Positions 34,142 through 42,005 are shown, numbered from the stretch's first letter. The stretch is 64,000 nt of DNA from JAZNQL01 sp045590155 (GCA_045590155.1 JAZNQL010000021.1:1-64000); one strand, 5' to 3'. Program-made: numbers and translations. The notes: generated by a model not told the origin, from the sequence alone.

Positions 34142-35535
34142 TTTCTCACCCCAAAAATATAAATTGTAGCACCCGCCGCAAGATTTCCGTCAAGTTTAAA
34201 TTTTCCAATTGGATTATCAGCAGGATATTGTAATAAGTTCTTTGGACTCGTATAAAGCCCACTTTCTTCTGTAAAAGAGAAAACAGAAGAAAGTGGTGGT
34301 GTAAAATTTAAAAAATAAAAACCTTTGTATTCATAAAAGTTATAGCATATTGATTTGAAAGAAGAATATTCCGAAATATTTTTTGAAACATTTCCGATAG
34401 GGTTGCCTTTGGTGTCGTAAAAGTATAAGGCAAGTCTGCATTGAGAGGTAATATTGCCTTTAACAAGGATATACAGCTCTTTAAAATTGTATGGCTCTCC
34501 GTTTTCGCAAATACTTCTCGTAAGCGAGGAGATACCAGTGTCAGAAAATGTATAGCAGTCATCTATTGAAACAATCTCAAGTTCTACATATATTCCTTCT
34601 GTGGGAGTTCCATATATATAAATAGCAACATCATCCAAGCTTACAGAGCTTCCGTTATAGACCCAGCCTGAATTTTCATAAAAAAGCCGGTAGATGCCGG
34701 GCTTGCCAAAATAAGCAATAGTCTGAGAAGGGTTTGTGGTATTAAAGGCACAATTAGGGCTATTTGAATAAAGCATACCTCCTGACAATAAGGACATTGA
34801 TTCTCCAACACAATAGTCAAAGCCCATTCCTAAACCATCATATTCCTGTAAAGAAAGCATAACAGAATGGGTGCTGTAAACCTTCTTATAGTAATATTTT
34901 TCCCCGCTTTGAAAAACCTCGCCCGAAGGGACTTTAGTGTAGCCAACATGAATATAATCTACAAGTTCATAATTGTTTTCTGCTATCTTGTCCTGCTTTC
35001 CATTAAGCAAAGTCTGAACGTTACCCTCTATGCCTTCAAGAGAGTTTATATCTGTGCTGGATACATTTACATCTTGCAAAACAGTTTTTTCCCACAAGTA
35101 TTTAACAGTACTTCCTGTTTTATCCTTGCCTTTATACAAATATTCAGTGCCGTCGGACGTATAATAACGGAATACATTTGGTAAATCAAGTCCAGGTGCA
35201 GTAGATTCAGTAGGCGCCGCCTTTTTTGTTGACACAAAAATGGGAGCATACTCATTATCATGATTATGGTTAGCATCTGCTTTAGAATCAAACTGTGCCT
35301 GAACAGAAGACTTTGTTCCCTTAAGAAAATTCAGTTCCCCCGTTGAAATCTTTGCGCCGTCTAAAATGTTTAACTCGCCAGCGTCGGCAGTAACATTCTC
35401 AAATTTTGAAAGGCCTAACTGCTCTGCTGTTACGCAGTGGGGATTGTCCTCTCGCTCGGTGTGCGCACTGACAGAAGGGATAACATTAACAAAGTCCTTG
35501 ATAACCTTACCCATTTCTTCTGAAACTTTAGCCAT
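34138..35535 (-). CDS. Phage tail fibre / receptor-binding-like protein
   Basis: A 465-residue protein. The N-terminal part contains fibre-type repeats: SADAGELNILDG-like ADAGELNILDGAKIS and TGELNFLKGTKSS, then DADANHNHDNEYAPI-like KADANHNHDNEYAP, a His-containing collar motif common in trimeric fibres, and a short VFRYYTSDGTEYLYKG segment. The beta-rich C-terminal half is probably the receptor-binding head and has no recognised family. AAGGAGATG precedes the ATG. Position at the 5' end of the cassette, before lysis and head genes, is unusual. Confidence 0.75.
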   Translation of the reverse strand: MAKVSEEMGKVIKDFVNVIPSVSAHTEREDNPHCVTAEQLGLSKFENVTADAGELNILDGAKISTGELNFLKGTKSSVQAQFDSKADANHNHDNEYAPIFVSTKKAAPTESTAPGLDLPNVFRYYTSDGTEYLYKGKDKTGSTVKYLWEKTVLQDVNVSSTDINSLEGIEGNVQTLLNGKQDKIAENNYELVDYIHVGYTKVPSGEVFQSGEKYYYKKVYSTHSVMLSLQEYDGLGMGFDYCVGESMSLLSGGMLYSNSPNCAFNTTNPSQTIAYFGKPGIYRLFYENSGWVYNGSSVSLDDVAIYIYGTPTEGIYVELEIVSIDDCYTFSDTGISSLTRSICENGEPYNFKELYILVKGNITSQCRLALYFYDTKGNPIGNVSKNISEYSSFKSICYNFYEYKGFYFLNFTPPLSSVFSFTEESGLYTSPKNLLQYPADNPIGKFKLDGNLAAGATIYIFGVRK

Positions 35536-35547
35536 AAAATCATCTCC

Positions 35548-35961
35548 TTAAATAACTTCAATTTTTATATTTATGTCCTCGCTGTTTAAATTTTCGCCTT
35601 TTTCCGACAAGTCGTTAATAATTTTTGAAATTTCAGAAAGCTTTATTATTTCAAGCTCGTGTATTTTGTCAATGGCACTTTTTTTTTGAGCTGCAGGGAT
35701 ATCCTCGTTTGCAATAATTCTTATTGCTTTTTGTAAAAGCAAATCATTTTCCTTTGCAAAATTTATCCTTCCAGCAATTAAAGAAAAGGCATTATCCCTG
35801 ATAACCTGTGGGTCATAAGGGCCAATGCCTGTATCCTCTTTGAGCCAACGAGAAAGCGTAGAGCGATGAATGTCTAATTTATTGCAAATCTCTTTTATTG
35901 GTTTGCCTTCAGCATAAAGAAGTCTTGCTCTCCTTTTTGCTTCAGTTGAATAATATTTCAT
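35548..35961 (-). CDS. Terminase small subunit-like HTH protein
   Basis: A 137-residue protein with an N-terminal helix-turn-helix (SRLLYAEGKPIKEICNKLDIHRSTLSRWL region, residues about 10-40), a helical middle and an acidic C-terminus. This is the layout of small terminase subunits, which recognise the packaging site. It is the promoter-proximal gene and is far from terL. Start 35961 has a strong AAGGAGGAAGG site; the longer frame to 36003 has none. It could instead be a regulator of the cassette. Confidence 0.7.
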   Translation of the reverse strand: MKYYSTEAKRRARLLYAEGKPIKEICNKLDIHRSTLSRWLKEDTGIGPYDPQVIRDNAFSLIAGRINFAKENDLLLQKAIRIIANEDIPAAQKKSAIDKIHELEIIKLSEISKIINDLSEKGENLNSEDINIKIEVI

Positions 35962-36021
35962 CCTTCCTCCTTTTTTATCACTGCAGCCCGCCCGCCTCTG
36001 CAAAAAACTATGTGATATTCT

Positions 36022-36072
36022 CCCCTTAATGCTTTGTGCATATCTTTACAGCTTGCATTATAAGACAAGGGG
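36022..36072. promoter_or_regulatory. Interrupted inverted repeat over the phage promoter
   Basis: CCCCTTAATGC (36022-36032) can pair with GCATT (36055-36059) plus AAGGGG (36067-36072). The right half overlaps the predicted -10 box of the minus-strand phage operon. It may be a repressor operator or fold in the leader RNA. Confidence 0.45.
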
Positions 36073-36086
36073 TGTGTAACATTCAA
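36057..36086 (-). promoter_or_regulatory. Predicted promoter of the phage-particle operon
   Basis: On the minus strand TTGAAT (36086-36081), 18 bases, TATAAT (36062-36057). Its leader would be about 90 bases before start 35961. It faces away from the tcdA promoter. Confidence 0.6.
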
Positions 36087-36093
36087 TAACATC

Positions 36094-36122
36094 TTTACAA
36101 GAATTTAAAAATGTGATAAAAT
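36094..36122 (+). promoter_or_regulatory. Predicted tcdA promoter
   Basis: TTTACA (36094-36099), 17 bases, TAAAAT (36117-36122), 21 bases before the tcdA ATG, with AAGGAGAG as ribosome site. Confidence 0.6.
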
Positions 36123-36143
36123 AAATAATTAAGGAGAGATTTT

Positions 36144-36824
36144 ATGGGAATATTTTCAAGACTGGAACTTTTAATTGGAAAAGAAGCTGTTTTAACCTTA
36201 AAAAACAAAAGAGTAGTATTGTTTGGCGTAGGCGGTGTAGGGGGCTATGTGTTTGAAGGCCTTGTGCGCAGCGGAGTAGGACATATCACAATAGTTGACA
36301 ACGATAAGTTTTCAAAAAGCAATATTAACCGACAAATAGGAGCATTGAACTCAAGCCTTGACAGACTTAAAGTGGATGTATTGGAAGAACGTGCCAAAGA
36401 CATAAATCCTTTGATAACAATAGAAAAGATAACAGAGTTTTATCCTTCCAAAACAGAAATTGATTTTTCCTTGTTTGATTACGTTATAGATGCTGTTGAT
36501 ACTGTTTCCTCAAAGCTTATAATAATAGAAAAAGCAATTCAGGCAAATGTAAAAATTATAAGTTCTATGGGCACAGGGAATAAAACAGACCCGTCAAAGG
36601 TAAAACTTACTGATATATATAAAACTTCAACTGATCCTCTTGCAAGAGTAATGAGATATGAACTTAAAAAAAGAGGTATAAAAAAATTAAAGGTAGTATA
36701 TTCTGACGAAGTTCCTGTAAAAACAGAAAACAAAGAGATTGCGAGTAATATTTTTGTGCCTGCAACAGCAGGACTTTTGATTGCTTCAGAAGCAGTAAAA
36801 GACTTGACAAAAGCTAATAAATAA
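36144..36824 (+). CDS. tcdA: tRNA threonylcarbamoyladenosine dehydratase-like ThiF family protein
   Basis: E1-like (ThiF/MoeB fold) enzyme; TcdA uses ATP to cyclise t6A37 in tRNAs to ct6A. The 226-residue protein has the N-terminal lead RLELLIGKEAVLTLKNKRV, the nucleotide loop GVGGVGGYV, the catalytic region DKFSKSNINRQIGA and a C-terminal ATAGLLIASEAVKDL. Lack of a ubiquitin-like partner nearby and the overall length favour TcdA over MoeB or ThiF. It is the first chromosomal gene right of the phage cassette. Confidence 0.88.
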   Translation: MGIFSRLELLIGKEAVLTLKNKRVVLFGVGGVGGYVFEGLVRSGVGHITIVDNDKFSKSNINRQIGALNSSLDRLKVDVLEERAKDINPLITIEKITEFYPSKTEIDFSLFDYVIDAVDTVSSKLIIIEKAIQANVKIISSMGTGNKTDPSKVKLTDIYKTSTDPLARVMRYELKKRGIKKLKVVYSDEVPVKTENKEIASNIFVPATAGLLIASEAVKDLTKANK

Positions 36825-36832
36825 TGTAAAAT
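36804..36832 (+). promoter_or_regulatory. Promoter for the NlpC/P60 gene
   Basis: TTGACA (36804-36809), 17 bases, TAAAAT (36827-36832). The -35 box lies inside the 3' end of tcdA. Confidence 0.7.
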
Positions 36833-36870
36833 TAAGATACATTGTTGTTTTTTAGTAAAAGGAAAAGATT

Positions 36871-37581
36871 ATGAAAAAATTTTTAACATTATTTTTAACC
36901 ATTGTAATACTGTCGCTTTGCACATTGCCTGCTTTAGCAGATAACGATGTAAATGCAGTAGGAGCAATAAATGCAACAACTTTAAATGTAAGAAATGCCC
37001 CTGATATGAATGCAGAAATTATAGGTACGCTTTCATATAACAGTAAAATCAATATAATCACAAAAACGGGGGATTGGTATAAAATAAATTATAACGGCGT
37101 AGTAGGGTATATTTATTGTCTGTATGCAGCTGTAAGCCGTTTTGGCAATCCCGTTGTTTATGATGCAAGCGTTGACCGTTCTTTCCAAACGGCAGAAGGA
37201 GCCGCAAAAGGCGAACAGGTTTTGGCTTTAGCAAAAACCTTCCTTGGCGTACCTTATGTATGGGGAGGAACGTCCCCTTCTGGGTTTGATTGCAGCGGAC
37301 TTGTATACTATGTGTATAAACAGTTTGGCGTTACCTTAAACCGTGTTGCAGCTGATATGACCGCAGCGGGAATTCCTGTTACATATTCTGAACTCAAACC
37401 TGGCGACATAGTTTTCTTCCACAATACAAGTAGGTATACACGTATAAATCACGTTGGAATATATGCAGGAAACGGCACATTTATACACGCACCGCAAACG
37501 GGCGACGTAGTTAAATTCTCGCCTTTAAATACTGGCTATTATAGCACAACATTCGTAACAGCAAGAAGAATTTTTGAATAA
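36871..37581 (+). CDS. Secreted SH3-NlpC/P60 peptidoglycan endopeptidase
   Basis: Cell wall hydrolase cutting peptide stems. The 236-residue protein has a signal peptide (KFLTLFLTIVILSLCTLPALA), a bacterial SH3 domain (about 30-90: TLNVRNAPDMNAEIIGTL) and a C-terminal NlpC/P60 domain with C141 in GFDCSG, H194 in INHVGIY and H206 in FIHAP. All catalytic residues are intact. Own promoter; monocistronic between tcdA and the phosphofructokinase gene. Likely wall turnover or daughter-cell separation. Confidence 0.95.
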   Translation: MKKFLTLFLTIVILSLCTLPALADNDVNAVGAINATTLNVRNAPDMNAEIIGTLSYNSKINIITKTGDWYKINYNGVVGYIYCLYAAVSRFGNPVVYDASVDRSFQTAEGAAKGEQVLALAKTFLGVPYVWGGTSPSGFDCSGLVYYVYKQFGVTLNRVAADMTAAGIPVTYSELKPGDIVFFHNTSRYTRINHVGIYAGNGTFIHAPQTGDVVKFSPLNTGYYSTTFVTARRIFE

Positions 37582-37596
37582 TTTAATAAAAAAAGC

Positions 37597-37625
37597 TTGA
37601 ATTTATATCAAATTAGTTGTAAAAT
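37597..37625 (+). promoter_or_regulatory. Predicted phosphofructokinase promoter
   Basis: TTGAAT (37597-37602), 17 bases, TAAAAT (37620-37625), 36 bases before the ATG; a GAGGAGAAG ribosome site follows. Confidence 0.6.
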
Positions 37626-37661
37626 GTAAAAAGTTTAATTTATACTGAGGAGAAGAATGAT

Positions 37662-38849
37662 ATGGCAGAAATTAAAAAAATCGGAATTATGACAGGCGGC
37701 GGCGATTGCAGCGGATTAAATGCAGTTATCCGTGCCGTAGTAAGCACAGCAATCAACAAATACGGAATTGAGTGCGTAGGTATTCAAAACTGTTACCGTG
37801 GGTTATATCTCGGCGAAAGTCAGATGATACCGTTAACACTTGGTAGCGTAGAAGAAATTATCGGCGATGGCGGAACAATACTTTATAACTCCAACAAAGA
37901 TAATTTGTTCAAGTATCCCAAGAGAGACAAAAACGGTATAGTAAAAGGTCCTGACGGAAAACCCGTTTACGAAGACATGTCTGATGTAGCAGTTGAAAAC
38001 ATTAAAAAAGCAGGTATCGATGCACTTGTAATAATCGGTGGCGACGGTACATTAACTTCGGGACGTGACTATTCACGTAAAGGCGTAAGAGTTATGGGCG
38101 TTCCCAAAACAATAGATAACGACTTAAATTCAACCGACCAGACCTTTGGTTTTGACACAGCAATTATGAGAAATGTTGAAGCAATTGACTGCCTTAAAAC
38201 AACAGGCCGCAGCCATCATAGAGTAATGGTGTTTGAAGCAATGGGTCGTGAATCGGGACACCTTGCCTTACACACAGGTATTGCATCTGGTGCTGACGCT
38301 ATAATCATTCCTGAAATTCCTTACGATATAGTAAAAATTAAAGATAGAGTTAAGAAAGCTCTTCAAAGCGATAAACATTACGCAATGGTAGTAGTAGCTG
38401 AAGGCGCACCCTCCCCAAGCGGAGAAGCTGTAACAGCTATCACACAGGACTTTTCGCCCGATGGTGTAAAGCTTGGCGGTATAGGCAGAGTTATTGCAAA
38501 CACTCTTGAGGAACTCTTAAATTCAGAACGTGACGAAAACGGTTATGCTATAAACGATACAATTATCGACGTTGAATGCCGTAGCGTAGCACTTTCACAT
38601 GTACAACGCGGTGGTGACACATCAGCAGCAGACCGTATCCTCTGCACACGTTACGGAAGTAAAGCAGTAGACCTTCTTATGGAAGGCTACAATAAGCACA
38701 TGGTAGCTTTGCGTGACGGCGAAATGGTTCCCGTTCCTCTTGAAGTTGTAATTCCTACAAGCGATATGCATTCAAACTTCAAACCCGTAGACGTTAACGG
38801 AGAACTTGTTCAACTTGCAAAAACAATAGGAATTTGCATGGGCGACTAA
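37662..38849 (+). CDS. pfkA: 6-phosphofructokinase, Gly/Lys subtype
   Basis: Glycolytic enzyme making fructose-1,6-bisphosphate. The 395-residue protein has TGGGDCSGLN (11-20), GGDGT (126-130), PKTIDNDL (148-155) and MGRESGHLA. At the two donor-specificity positions it has G129 (like ATP enzymes) and K149 (like PPi enzymes). This mixed G/K pair is known from group III ATP-PFKs of actinomycetes, so ATP is the likely donor, but PPi use should be tested. It is longer than the 320-residue Bacillus PfkA, with an insert around residues 80-105. A terminator follows. Confidence 0.9.
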   Translation: MAEIKKIGIMTGGGDCSGLNAVIRAVVSTAINKYGIECVGIQNCYRGLYLGESQMIPLTLGSVEEIIGDGGTILYNSNKDNLFKYPKRDKNGIVKGPDGKPVYEDMSDVAVENIKKAGIDALVIIGGDGTLTSGRDYSRKGVRVMGVPKTIDNDLNSTDQTFGFDTAIMRNVEAIDCLKTTGRSHHRVMVFEAMGRESGHLALHTGIASGADAIIIPEIPYDIVKIKDRVKKALQSDKHYAMVVVAEGAPSPSGEAVTAITQDFSPDGVKLGGIGRVIANTLEELLNSERDENGYAINDTIIDVECRSVALSHVQRGGDTSAADRILCTRYGSKAVDLLMEGYNKHMVALRDGEMVPVPLEVVIPTSDMHSNFKPVDVNGELVQLAKTIGICMGD

Positions 38850-38861
38850 TTAAATAAATTA

Positions 38862-38892
38862 AAAGGCGGTGTAAAAATTTACACCGCCTTTT
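38862..38892. terminator. Terminator after phosphofructokinase
   Basis: A 14-bp stem, AAAAGGCGGTGTAA (38862-38875) with TTACACCGCCTTTT (38879-38892), loop AAA. The core GGCGGTGTA is the same as in the terminator at 45451. It probably serves both the + gene and the - genes ending at 38919. Confidence 0.93.
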
Positions 38893-38918
38893 TTACATCC
38901 CCTTTGTTTTTTACTCTT

Positions 38919-39197
38919 TTATAAACCCATAATAAAAATATATCCTAAAAGAAGGAGAAGAACAGTATCGGTATCTTCTTCTTGCATAAGCATAAAAATA
39001 ACTGCAATTAAAATTAAATCGTCTTTAGAAAATTTGCTGAATATATTTCCTAAAAAAGATTTATTTGCTTTTTCTTTGGGAGGGGGCAAGCTTGCCTGAG
39101 AATTCTTCTCAATAACAGGCTCTGCCTGTCTTTCATTGCTTTGAGTCTGGCTATTTGTGTTATTTCCTTGTTGATTTCCGTAATATCTCATGTACAA
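38919..39197 (-). CDS. Small membrane protein, unknown
   Basis: A 92-residue protein: a polar N-terminal half rich in N, Q and S (YYGNQQGNNTNSQTQSNERQ), a short basic segment, and a C-terminal hydrophobic stretch in two parts (LILIAVIFMLMQ; TVLLLLLGYIFIMGL). No family recognised. It is the last of three small genes on the minus strand that look like one operon. Start is TTG 39197 or ATG 39191; GGAGGGG spacing favours TTG. Confidence 0.6.
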   Translation of the reverse strand: MYMRYYGNQQGNNTNSQTQSNERQAEPVIEKNSQASLPPPKEKANKSFLGNIFSKFSKDDLILIAVIFMLMQEEDTDTVLLLLLGYIFIMGL

Positions 39198-39209
39198 AAG
39201 CTACCCCTC

Positions 39210-39572
39210 CTAAAAAATATTCAAATCACCTAAAACTGATGACATTTTCGATAGCTTTAAAATTTTTACAGCACCGTCAACTTTGTCAGCGCGTTTTTTT
39301 GAAAGGTAGGGTTTTAATGCTGTTAAAAGATTAACCCGATTATCTTCTTCGGAAGAAATCTGTCTGTACATGTTTCCTATCTTAAAAAGCATTTCAGGGT
39401 TATCAAGAATTCCTGAAAGTGGATTTTCTCCACCATCTTTTTTTTTATCTTTTACGGCATCCTCGTTTTTGGTGCCGCTTCCCTGTAAAGATGAAAGCAT
39501 TGACTCAATAGTATTCATTGCTTCTTGGTTATTCAAAATGTTCTTAAGAATATCTTCCGGAAAGTCTGGCAC
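39210..39572 (-). CDS. Conserved-looking small helical protein, unknown
   Basis: A 120-residue protein beginning PDFPEDILKNILNNQEAMN, a KDKKKDGGENP linker, and a C-terminal segment DNRVNLLTALKPYLSKKRAD followed by KVDGAVKILKLSK. I recall similar R-x-N-L-L-x-A-L-K-P-Y-L-S ends in uncharacterised Clostridia proteins; no function is known. GTG start 39572 is chosen because GAGGTG lies six bases upstream. Confidence 0.6.
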   Translation of the reverse strand: MPDFPEDILKNILNNQEAMNTIESMLSSLQGSGTKNEDAVKDKKKDGGENPLSGILDNPEMLFKIGNMYRQISSEEDNRVNLLTALKPYLSKKRADKVDGAVKILKLSKMSSVLGDLNIF

Positions 39573-39582
39573 CGAAATCACC

Positions 39583-39813
39583 TCATTTATTTTTGAAAAT
39601 ATCTAACAGTTTATTTACCATGTCAGGATTGTTTTTTACATATTCAGAAACACCTTTCGCGTTTTGAATATTGGATATATCGGGAGAGTCTTTCATCTGT
39701 GATATAATCTTTTGCCCTGCTTCGGTAGAACTGAAAGCCTGGAATTTTTTAATAGCCTCTTCAAGCTGTTTAGGGTCCGCTCCCTTAAGCAAATCTTCGA
39801 AATTGTTTAACAA
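39583..39813 (-). CDS. Small acidic helical protein, unknown
   Basis: A 76-residue protein (NNFEDLLKGADPKQLEEAIK...NPDMVNKLLDIFKNK) of short amphipathic helices, soluble. First gene of a three-gene minus-strand unit. The start is taken as TTG 39813, about 8 bases after AAAGGGGGA; longer in-frame starts reach 39840. The related helix-rich form of the next protein suggests that the two may interact. Confidence 0.55.
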   Translation of the reverse strand: MLNNFEDLLKGADPKQLEEAIKKFQAFSSTEAGQKIISQMKDSPDISNIQNAKGVSEYVKNNPDMVNKLLDIFKNK

Positions 39814-39882
39814 AATCAATTCCCCCTTTAAAATAAGCAATCTCTATACTATAATATGCACTGATAAATAAAAATGTAACTA

Positions 39883-39911
39883 TTGACAAAAGAAAAAAAA
39901 TATCATAATAT
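39883..39911 (+). promoter_or_regulatory. Promoter for yfcE-coaX
   Basis: TTGACA (39883-39888), 17 bases, TAATAT (39906-39911), 18 bases before the ATG; AGAGGTG ribosome site. Confidence 0.6.
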
Positions 39912-39929
39912 TATGCAAGAGGTGATATT

Positions 39930-40394
39930 ATGCGCATAGTGGTTTTCAGCGATACGCACGGCAGTATAAATAAATGCATCAGCGCAGTTAACACACTCGG
40001 ACAGGTTGATATGATAATACATCTTGGCGATGTGTTAAAAGATGCAAAGAATCTAGAAGTATCTTTTCCTGAAATACCGTTTGAATATGTATCGGGTAAT
40101 AACGATATATATTCATTTCAAACCGAAAAAATGATAGAAGTAAGCGGTAAAAAGATATTTATGACTCACGGTCATATATACGGAGTCAAAAATTCTTTAA
40201 AAAACCTTGCCGAAAAAGCGAAACAAGAACAAGCTGATATATGTCTTTTCGGACATACCCATAAAAGTTTTGATGGATGCGAATATGGAGTACGGTTTTT
40301 AAATCCAGGATCGGCAAAAGGTTACGTTGGAGTCACTTGCGGGATAATAGAAATAGAAAATGAAAAAATAAGAACCATGATTTGGGAAATTTAG
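39930..40394 (+). CDS. YfcE/MJ0936-family metallophosphoesterase
   Basis: A 154-residue calcineurin-type phosphodiesterase with all metal motifs: FSDTHGS (7-13), LGDVL, SGNND, MTHGHIYG and FGHTHKS. Family members hydrolyse phosphodiesters of unknown natural substrate. It lies 9 bases before coaX and shares its promoter. Confidence 0.9.
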   Translation: MRIVVFSDTHGSINKCISAVNTLGQVDMIIHLGDVLKDAKNLEVSFPEIPFEYVSGNNDIYSFQTEKMIEVSGKKIFMTHGHIYGVKNSLKNLAEKAKQEQADICLFGHTHKSFDGCEYGVRFLNPGSAKGYVGVTCGIIEIENEKIRTMIWEI

Positions 40395-40403
40395 GAGGAT
40401 TTT

Positions 40404-41186
40404 ATGTTACTTGCAATAGATGTAGGCAATACCAATATAGTTTTAGGTGTGTACGAAGGTGCAAAACCATGTGCACATTTTCGTCTTGCAACTTCTCACG
40501 AGCGTTCGCGCGATGAATACGGAGTAATGTTTATAAGCTTTTTGCAGTATAAGGGAATAGCGCTTGATAAAATAGAAGCAGTACTTATTTCCTCGGTTGT
40601 TCCTCAAGTTATGTACTCTCTTGAACGCGCAATAGAAAAATATATAGGAAAGAAGCCTTATGTTGTAGACAATACTACCGATTTCGGACTAAAAAATCTT
40701 TACGATAATCCAAAAGAAGTAGGGGCGGACAGGCTTGTAAATGCTTATGCGGCATACAACCTCTACGGTGGGCCACTAATAGTAGTAGACTTCGGAACCG
40801 CAACAACATTTTGCGCGGTGTCCGAAAAAGGGGAATATCTTGGCGGTGTAATTTGCCCAGGCATAAAAATTGCAAACGAAGCATTGTTCCAGCGTACAGC
40901 AAAATTGCCCAGAGTTGAAATAACAAAACCTGCCTCTGTTATAGGGAAAAATACAGTTGAAAGCATACAGTCAGGAATTTTATACGGTTATGTAGGGCAA
41001 GTAAATAATATAGTAGAAAAGATGCGCGAAGAAATGAATGAACCTGATGCAAAGGTTATAGCAACAGGCGGACTTGCAAATCTTATTTCAGAAGAAACCG
41101 ACATTTTTTATTGCATAAACGGATCCCTTACTCTTGACGGACTTATGTTTTATTATGAAGCGCAGAGAAATAAAATAAATTTCTGA
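40404..41186 (+). CDS. coaX: Type III pantothenate kinase
   Basis: Phosphorylates pantothenate, first step of coenzyme A synthesis; the CoaX type is not feedback-inhibited by CoA. The 260-residue protein of the ASKHA fold has the phosphate motif DVGNTNIVLG (5-14), SSVVPQV, GADRLVNAYAA, DFGTATTF and GGVICPGI. AGGAGG ribosome site. CoaE, the last enzyme of the same pathway, is encoded at 49946. Confidence 0.96.
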   Translation: MLLAIDVGNTNIVLGVYEGAKPCAHFRLATSHERSRDEYGVMFISFLQYKGIALDKIEAVLISSVVPQVMYSLERAIEKYIGKKPYVVDNTTDFGLKNLYDNPKEVGADRLVNAYAAYNLYGGPLIVVDFGTATTFCAVSEKGEYLGGVICPGIKIANEALFQRTAKLPRVEITKPASVIGKNTVESIQSGILYGYVGQVNNIVEKMREEMNEPDAKVIATGGLANLISEETDIFYCINGSLTLDGLMFYYEAQRNKINF

Positions 41187-41192
41187 AAATTC

Positions 41193-41221
41193 TTGACAAT
41201 ATATTTCAGAAATGTTATAAT
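41193..41221 (+). promoter_or_regulatory. Consensus promoter for the membrane-anchored unknown gene
   Basis: TTGACA (41193-41198), 17 bases, TATAAT (41216-41221): perfect consensus, directly after coaX, so high expression is likely. AGGAGAC before ATG 41263. Confidence 0.88.
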
Positions 41222-41262
41222 GTCTTATAAGGTACGTTTATGGTAGACAGGAGACGTATAAC

Positions 41263-41973
41263 ATGTTTTGGAAACGCTTTTTTAGAGTCATATGTGCAGT
41301 ATTAGCAGTGATATTGGTTACAGGTGCTGCAGTGTATGTATGGCAAAAAGATAATATTGATGCCGTAATAAATTCCTTTTTATATAGTGAAGAGGAATTG
41401 GTTGCAAAACAAAATGAATCAAAAGAGCAAGTAAAGCAGTTGGTTAAGGATTATGATATATCCGTTCAGCGAGACTTCACTCCTGAAGAGGAGGAGATGC
41501 TTGAAAAAGGAGAACTTACGCCGGAGGAAGCGGTAGAGCTTCTTTTTCAAAAAAAAGAAGAGCAAAGTCCTCCTAATACGTTAAATCCTAATCTGTCAGG
41601 TAATAAAAATCAAACTTCCGGCAAAAAGGCTAAAACAGAAAAAGATGTAATAGATAAGTATATGATTCAGTTTTACGCTTGTAAAGCCGACTTTCTTTCA
41701 CGTCTTGGGGGGCTTGAAGCAACAGTACTGGCACATTTTAGAAGCCTGCCTGAAAGAACCGTAAAAACGAAGCAGGAAACGATTTCGAAATTCATTTCCA
41801 GCTTTGCAGCATTAGAAAGTGAATGCGACGGAAAGATGAACGGAATTTTAGCATCATTTGAAAAGGAACTTAAAGAAGTTGGCGGAGATACTTCACTTGT
41901 TTCAAAAATCAAAAAAGCTTATGTTGCAGAAAAAAATGCAAAAAAAGCTACAATTATAAGCGAGTATGCATAA
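41263..41973 (+). CDS. Membrane-anchored helical protein, unknown
   Basis: A 236-residue protein with one N-terminal membrane anchor (FFRVICAVLAVILVTGAAVYVW), an acidic helical region (FTPEEEEMLEKGELTPEEAVEL), a flexible N/S/K-rich linker near residues 105-130 and a C-terminal extracytoplasmic helical domain. No family recognised. Strong promoter and position before two SLH proteins suggest an abundant envelope protein. A weak hairpin follows, so transcription may run on into the SLH gene. Confidence 0.7.
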   Translation: MFWKRFFRVICAVLAVILVTGAAVYVWQKDNIDAVINSFLYSEEELVAKQNESKEQVKQLVKDYDISVQRDFTPEEEEMLEKGELTPEEAVELLFQKKEEQSPPNTLNPNLSGNKNQTSGKKAKTEKDVIDKYMIQFYACKADFLSRLGGLEATVLAHFRSLPERTVKTKQETISKFISSFAALESECDGKMNGILASFEKELKEVGGDTSLVSKIKKAYVAEKNAKKATIISEYA

Positions 41974-41981
41974 TAAAGGTT

Positions 41982-42005
41982 AATAAATGCTAGTGGCATT
42001 TTATT
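41982..42005 (+). terminator. Weak hairpin before the SLH gene
   Basis: AATAAATGC (41982-41990) and GCATTTTATT (41996-42005), loop TAGTG. Short stem with a T-rich side; probably partial termination. No good separate promoter was seen before the next gene. Confidence 0.45.

Noticed and set aside
24657..36003. Functional temperate prophage
   Set aside because: No integrase, repressor, replication gene or attachment-site repeat was found inside or at either edge.
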